From Bacteroidota bacterium (lineage in GTDB: Bacteria > Bacteroidota > Bacteroidia > Bacteroidales > Prolixibacteraceae), in contig JABMPI010000574.1 in assembly GCA_013203755.1 (NCBI GenBank), forward strand, positions 1 through 10,056: 10,056 nt of DNA. Direction: 5' to 3'. The notes beneath the pieces were generated by a model. It did not search any database. It worked only from the letters and a program-made list of their open reading frames with translations, and had not been told where the DNA came from. This document shows positions 7,361 through 10,056 of this stretch, one piece after another. Each line of letters opens with the position of its first letter. The first letter of the stretch is position 1. The translations under genes and the position numbers were made by a program.

Positions 7361-7368
7361 CAAATGTA
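7361..7368 (-). promoter_or_regulatory. Candidate -7 box for the accessory gene at 7347
   Basis: TACATTTG matches the Bacteroidota -7 consensus TAnnTTTG exactly and ends 13 bp before the ATG at 7347. No TTTG is found 19-21 bp upstream, because that stretch is the terminator hairpin. The call therefore rests on the -7 box alone. Confidence 0.35.
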
Positions 7369-7373
7369 AAAAA

Positions 7374-7393
7374 AAACCGCCAACTGGCGGTTT
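7374..7393 (-). terminator. Intrinsic terminator after the 7965-7460 gene pair
   Basis: AAACCGCC (7374-7381) and GGCGGTTT (7386-7393) form a perfect 8-bp stem with an AACT loop. On the minus strand it runs into nine T in a row (7376-7368), a textbook intrinsic terminator. It follows the stop of the 7708-7460 gene by about 65 bp and precedes the accessory gene at 7347. Confidence 0.85.
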
Positions 7394-7459
7394 AAATCAC
7401 GGTTTCCTCAACTCATTCAAATTCTCCCGGACAATTACCAGGCATAAATTCCAATACAA

Positions 7460-7708
7460 CTATTTAGCTTTCGCCATTTTATTAAACTCCTCGGGATAGT
7501 AGGGTAATTCGCCAATTGAGTTAACCAGTATATTTACCGAGTTGGCCATTGAAACAATGGCTTCGGGGTCCGACGGCTTACCGGCAAAGTGGTCGGTGAT
7601 TTGCCCAACTAAAAAGTTTACACTCTTTTTGTGGGTTTCGAAGTACCTGGTAAAACGCTCGTTGGTAGATTTTACCTTCAATTGTGGGTTGCGGTGGACT
7701 ACTTTCAT
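7460..7708 (-). CDS. Small phage protein of unknown function
   Basis: The product is 82 aa, basic at the N-terminus (MKVVHRNPQLKVKSTNERF), followed by helical segments and a short YYPEEFNKMAKAK tail. It has no membrane segment or recognised motif. A clear Shine-Dalgarno sequence (GAGGAGGG) lies 7 bp before the ATG, which supports the start. It follows the 7965-7735 gene by 26 bp and is followed by a terminator, so the two small genes form a short transcription unit ahead of the portal operon. Confidence 0.65.
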   Translation of the reverse strand: MKVVHRNPQLKVKSTNERFTRYFETHKKSVNFLVGQITDHFAGKPSDPEAIVSMANSVNILVNSIGELPYYPEEFNKMAKAK

Positions 7709-7734
7709 GATTTGCCCTCCTCGTTGCTAAGTTT

Positions 7735-7965
7735 TTAATACTCTACTTCGGTAATCTCGTTGCGGATGAATTTTGCCGCCAACGGTCTTCGCCAGGGAAG
7801 AACTGTTTTGTCTGGCAACATTAGGCTGAAAGGTTCTACCCACGTTTTGTCGAAAATGTTAAAGGCAATGGCAATTACCTCACTCAGGTTGGCACCGGGA
7901 ATTTCGTAAATAATTTGGTGCTCGTCTTTTTTTGCAGCTGAAGCTGCGGATTGTTTTTTACCCAT
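7735..7965 (-). CDS. Small phage protein of unknown function
   Basis: The product is 76 aa. A Lys/Ala/Ser-rich, low-complexity N-terminus (MGKKQSAASAAKKDEHQ) is followed by a compact region with IIYEIPGANLSEVIAIAFNI and a basic C-terminal half (LPWRRPLAAKFIRNEITEVEY). I do not recognise the family. It is the first minus-strand gene after the noncoding region 7966-8226. The start codon at 7965 overlaps a 13-base arm (7964-7976) that is complementary to a segment of the possible structured RNA upstream, so its translation may be controlled by RNA folding. Confidence 0.65.
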   Translation of the reverse strand: MGKKQSAASAAKKDEHQIIYEIPGANLSEVIAIAFNIFDKTWVEPFSLMLPDKTVLPWRRPLAAKFIRNEITEVEY

Positions 7966-7976
7966 AGTGTTCTAGC
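7964..7976. repeat. 13-bp repeat arm at the 7965 start codon (copy 1 of 3)
   Basis: ATAGTGTTCTAGC here is the exact reverse complement of 8009-8021. A near-identical direct copy with one change (ATAGTATTCTAGC) lies at 8125-8137. The three copies are thus arranged direct, inverted, direct over about 170 bp. This copy overlaps the start codon of the 7965 gene by two bases. Confidence 0.7.
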
Positions 7977-8008
7977 TTTTATATTAGTAAAAAAGAGGAC
8001 CGCGTGGT

Positions 8009-8023
8009 GCTAGAACACTATAA
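8009..8023. repeat. Central inverted repeat arm (copy 2 of 3)
   Basis: GCTAGAACACTATAA is complementary to 7964-7976 (over 13 bases, perfect) and to 8123-8137 (15 bases, one mismatch in DNA, a G-U in minus-strand RNA). It can therefore pair with either partner but not both, which would allow two alternative folds. Confidence 0.7.
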
Positions 8024-8122
8024 AACGCCCGAAAGCGAAATTAGAGGACTGGGACTTAAACCCATACTCGCGGTCCAGTATTTTAAATATCCGATTTTCT
8101 TTAGGAATCTTTCGGGAACCTG

Positions 8123-8137
8123 TTATAGTATTCTAGC
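8123..8137. repeat. Distal repeat arm (copy 3 of 3)
   Basis: TTATAGTATTCTAGC is in the same orientation as the 7964-7976 copy, with one substitution. It is the 5' arm of the proposed long stem when read on the minus strand. Confidence 0.65.
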
Positions 8138-8196
8138 GTTGCGAAGATAGGGAAATTTTTTGAGTGGGGGAAATGGGGGAGTGAAAGGATTATTGT

Positions 8197-8204
8197 TAAA
8201 TTTG
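8197..8204 (+). promoter_or_regulatory. Candidate -7 box for the 8227 gene
   Basis: TAAATTTG matches the Bacteroidota -7 consensus TAnnTTTG and ends 22 bp before the ATG at 8227. No matching TTTG lies 19-21 bp upstream; that stretch is G-rich (two runs of five G at 8166-8170 and 8175-8179). The region 8138-8226 holds no gene that I can support. Confidence 0.35.
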
Positions 8205-8226
8205 GGGAAACCAGAAAATCAAAGGT

Positions 8227-9300
8227 ATGCTCATCAAAGACTTATGTCAAGAATTTCTCTCTAATTATTCGATAATTATTGATCCAAACAACTTTTCGGA
8301 AAACTTCAAAAGCGAATTAGAAACTAGTGACTTCCGAAAACGACTAATTCATATTACTTCATTTATGCTTCCAGGTGTAAATTCGATAATCAAAGATGAA
8401 GATTATTTACCTGAACAACTTGTAGCTAGAGCGATAGAATACGTCTCCAAGATTAACGACTCATTTAAAATCAAAACGATTGATGATTTAGGAAAAATTA
8501 GTGCAATAAAAGAAGTAGATAAGCTGAAAGATTTAATACAAGAAGTCAACGACAGCTTTAGAGTGAGCGTTGACTATCATTCATCTTCTAATCCAAAATT
8601 GAATTTCTTTCATGTGTTTCATTACCTAAGTCATTGGGGGGTAAAATCAAACAAACAGCCAGATATTGAATTACCCGATTTTAATAAAATGGTTAGCGAT
8701 GAAGTTGATGCTAAAACCACGGAATTTGAACAAGTATATTTGAAGGCATTGGAAGACGGTAAATCCATAACAGAATTAAACAAACTTATTAAGCAGCAAT
8801 CTAAAAAGCTGATTAATAGAAATTACGCGGAAAGTTTTAGAAAGCAAGCTACGAAGCATAATTGGATATCATTTGGTTGGTTGGGGGCAGGAATTTTATC
8901 AATTGGACTATTTATTTATTTAATATTTTGTGCAGAAATTTATAACAATTTGAAAACCCAAGATGTTATAAATGGAGTAGCCGTATATAACATTACTAAT
9001 ATTGTTTTGAAAGTTGCGATTATTTCACTTCAAATTTTCTTTATAAGTTTTGCCTTTAAACAGTTTTCTGTTAACCGGCATTTATGTACTGTAAATAAAC
9101 ACAGGGCAAATGCATTTGATTCTTATGAGTTTTTTGCAGCTGCGACTAAAGATGATACTGAAAGCCAAAAAACTTTAATGCTGCAATTGGCCAAAGCCAT
9201 TTATGAGCAATCTTCAACGGGGTATTTGAGCGGTGGTAAGGATAATGTTAATCCCAGTATTTTGGAAATTACGAATATGTTTAAGGGTGCTAATGGGTAA
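8227..9300 (+). CDS. Two-span membrane protein of unknown function (accessory, possible defence or exclusion gene)
   Basis: The product is 357 aa. A soluble, helical N-terminal region of about 210 residues precedes two membrane segments (about 213-235 and 258-279), so both ends should lie in the cytoplasm. The C-terminal tail has VNKHRANAFDSYEFFAAA (289-306), then a charged gap, LQLAKAIYEQSSTGYLS (319-335) and a short end. From memory, this 'NKHRxNA..SY...A' then 'A..I....TGYL' pattern recurs at the C-terminus of two-span proteins on mobile and defence-linked islands, but I cannot name a family. The gene is AT-rich, on the opposite strand to the structural genes, and likely has its own promoter (TAAATTTG at 8197). 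A 45-aa gene follows 9 bp later. Its role is inferred only from context. Confidence 0.78.
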   Translation: MLIKDLCQEFLSNYSIIIDPNNFSENFKSELETSDFRKRLIHITSFMLPGVNSIIKDEDYLPEQLVARAIEYVSKINDSFKIKTIDDLGKISAIKEVDKLKDLIQEVNDSFRVSVDYHSSSNPKLNFFHVFHYLSHWGVKSNKQPDIELPDFNKMVSDEVDAKTTEFEQVYLKALEDGKSITELNKLIKQQSKKLINRNYAESFRKQATKHNWISFGWLGAGILSIGLFIYLIFCAEIYNNLKTQDVINGVAVYNITNIVLKVAIISLQIFFISFAFKQFSVNRHLCTVNKHRANAFDSYEFFAAATKDDTESQKTLMLQLAKAIYEQSSTGYLSGGKDNVNPSILEITNMFKGANG

Positions 9301-9309
9301 TTCATTAAA

Positions 9310-9447
9310 ATGAAACTCAAACGCCTATTAAGCGACTTTTTCAACCTGTTTGTTAGCAGCGAGGAAGAATATACCTGGAAGGAGATTGTTATTGGGTTGG
9401 GGATTGTTTTGTTTGTTGTGGTTATGTGTTGGTTTGCTGCGGGGTAG
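9310..9447 (+). CDS. 45-aa single-span membrane protein
   Basis: The start at 9310 gives MKLKRLLSDFFNLFVSSEEE, followed by YTWKEIVIGLGIVLFVVVMC and WFAAG before the TAG at 9445-9447. The basic amphipathic N-terminus, acidic SSEEE turn and one strong membrane segment (about 24-44) make a convincing small membrane protein with a cytoplasmic N-terminus. It begins 9 bp after the stop of the 357-aa gene, so the two may be co-transcribed. A small holin-like or helper role is possible but not supported by any motif. The base composition is less AT-rich than the upstream gene. Confidence 0.6.
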   Translation: MKLKRLLSDFFNLFVSSEEEYTWKEIVIGLGIVLFVVVMCWFAAG

Positions 9448-9457
9448 GAAAATAAAA

Positions 9458-9479
9458 AACCCGGCTGGTTTGCCGGGTT
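9458..9479 (-). terminator. Intrinsic terminator between convergent genes
   Basis: AACCCGGC (9458-9465) and GCCGGGTT (9472-9479) form an 8-bp GC-rich stem. On the minus strand it is followed by TTTTTTATTTT, so it ends transcription of the broken gene 10056-9509. On the plus strand no T-run follows, but the hairpin lies just after the 45-aa gene and may still slow readthrough from both sides. Confidence 0.8.
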
Positions 9480-9508
9480 GGGATTATGGTTTAATATTAA
9501 TACTAAAT

Positions 9509-10056
9509 TTAGAGCACATATTTTTTTATTATTTCCGTAATTATATAGAAGAGAATTGGTAAACTAATTGAGATTATTGCAGCAATTTTGAATATTTTAA
9601 TAGATAGAGAATTAATTTGACTTTGAAGGCTTTTACTTTCATCCATTAATTGTTGTTTCATTTCCATAAATGATTCTTTTCGCTGTATGACCTCAGAATC
9701 GATTGTGTCTTTTAATTTGCCCGTTGCTAAGACTAGATTACCAATATTTTCTTGTTGTTTCAAAATATCATCCTTGAGAGTCTCAGTCCACTGTTCCCAA
9801 TTATTTAATTTTTTTATTCAGTTGATTCATTTCGTTTTCAATATTTTGAATTTTTGCCATTAAATCTTTATTAGATATTGGCTGGTAATCCTTCATTGTT
9901 CTCACCAAAACTTCTGGAAACTCCAAAATTGGTGCAGTAGAGTCATTCATTTCAGGAATTTCATTTTCTTCGAGTGACCAAAATTCACCTCCGATTACTC
10001 GTTTCCCTTCCTTTAAATAATAATTAGATGAAGAGAAATTATATAGGCCAAATAGA
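9509..10056 (-). pseudogene. Coiled-coil, tail-anchored membrane protein, frame broken in an A7/T7 run; N-terminus beyond the right edge
   Basis: One frame enters from the right edge (10055) and runs LFGLYNFSSSNYYLKEGKRV through RVIGGEFWSLEENEIPEM to MNQLNKKIK, stopping at 9803-9801. A second frame, offset by +1, continues with no Met start: LNNWEQWTETLKDDILKQQE, a charged coiled coil (about 9760-9590), and a C-terminal membrane segment (IAAIISISLPILFYIITEII) before the stop at 9509. The frames meet at seven T (9809-9815, plus strand). One base fewer would join them. The product would be a cytoplasmic domain, coiled coil and tail anchor. It could be a true frameshift, a sequencing error or slippage-based expression. 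I do not recognise the N-terminal domain. The terminator at 9458-9479 follows it. Confidence 0.6.

Larger units (their letters stand above)
7989..8137 (-). ncRNA. Candidate structured RNA or leader with possible pseudoknot
   Basis: Read on the minus strand, 8137-8123 pairs with 8023-8009 (15 bp, 14 Watson-Crick and one G-U). Inside that, CCCGAAAG (8116-8109) pairs with CTTTCGGG (8035-8028). The loop holds GGACCGCG (8076-8069), which is perfectly complementary to CGCGGTCC (8004-7997) just outside the main stem, giving an H-type pseudoknot. A TGGG/CCCA hairpin (8064-8061 with 8053-8050) lies in the loop. The last helix is followed by TC and six T (7994-7989), as in a terminator. I do not recognise a known RNA family. 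The alternative is a cluster of protein-binding inverted repeats in DNA. The strand is inferred mainly from the G-U pair and the T-run. Confidence 0.45.

Noticed and set aside
7397..7460. Mini reading frame on the minus strand ending NLNELRKP
   Set aside because: About 20 codons with only a TTG start and squeezed before a terminator; the translation looks protein-like but the evidence is too thin.
8046..8076. tRNA-like T-arm (minus-strand loop TTTAAGT between TGGG and CCCA) and an acceptor-like GGACCGCG/CGCGGTCC pair
   Set aside because: The spacing between T-arm and acceptor arm is wrong, there is no anticodon arm, and the T-loop lacks TTC. It is better described as part of the larger fold.
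7989..8137. Retron ncRNA, suggested by complementary ends like the a1/a2 arms
   Set aside because: No reverse transcriptase gene in the window, and no clear msd-type long hairpin.
9310..9562. Plus-strand frame 9350-9562
   Set aside because: It is in a different frame from the convincing 45-aa membrane protein, reads through the terminator hairpin, and overlaps the end of the opposite-strand gene.

Overview
The window looks like part of an integrated phage (prophage) in a member of the Bacteroidota. Three things suggest the host: the structural proteins match families I know from Bacteroidota prophages; several starts have promoter-like TAnnTTTG boxes just upstream; and most starts lack a strong Shine-Dalgarno sequence. 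No host housekeeping gene, integrase, terminase or recognisable major capsid gene is in view, so the species cannot be named.

Layout. Almost all structural genes lie on the minus strand and are read from right to left. Two small genes (7965-7735 and 7708-7460) come first. They are followed by a terminator (7374-7393) and an AT-rich accessory membrane-protein gene (7347-6877). A tightly packed operon comes next: a small gene (6822-6595), a portal protein (6598-5258), a 277-aa protein (5255-4422), a 241-aa protein (4421-3696), a 148-aa protein (3690-3244) and an HK97 gp10-like tail completion protein (3244-2867). Starts and stops overlap or nearly touch throughout. A second terminator (2793-2812) is followed by a second AT-rich membrane-protein gene (2677-1943). 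The tail tape measure gene starts at 1874 and runs off the left edge.

The right part is different. A noncoding stretch (7966-8226) contains an elaborate set of inverted repeats that could fold into a pseudoknotted RNA. It also separates the minus-strand phage genes from a plus-strand pair: a 357-aa protein with two membrane segments (8227-9300) and a 45-aa single-span protein (9310-9447). At the right edge is a minus-strand coiled-coil, tail-anchored protein. Its frame is broken in a run of seven A/T, and it ends at a strong terminator (9458-9479).

Two observations stand out. First, both accessory genes inside the structural cluster sit in the same setting: a terminator lies upstream, and a repeated 36-bp promoter-like element lies downstream, just before the next structural gene. 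This is the arrangement expected of phage 'morons'. All accessory proteins in the window are predicted to be membrane-anchored, so superinfection exclusion or anti-phage defence is a reasonable but unproven guess. Second, the 7964-8137 region has interleaved complementary arms, one of which recurs at the start codon of the next gene, so it may be a regulatory or stand-alone RNA.
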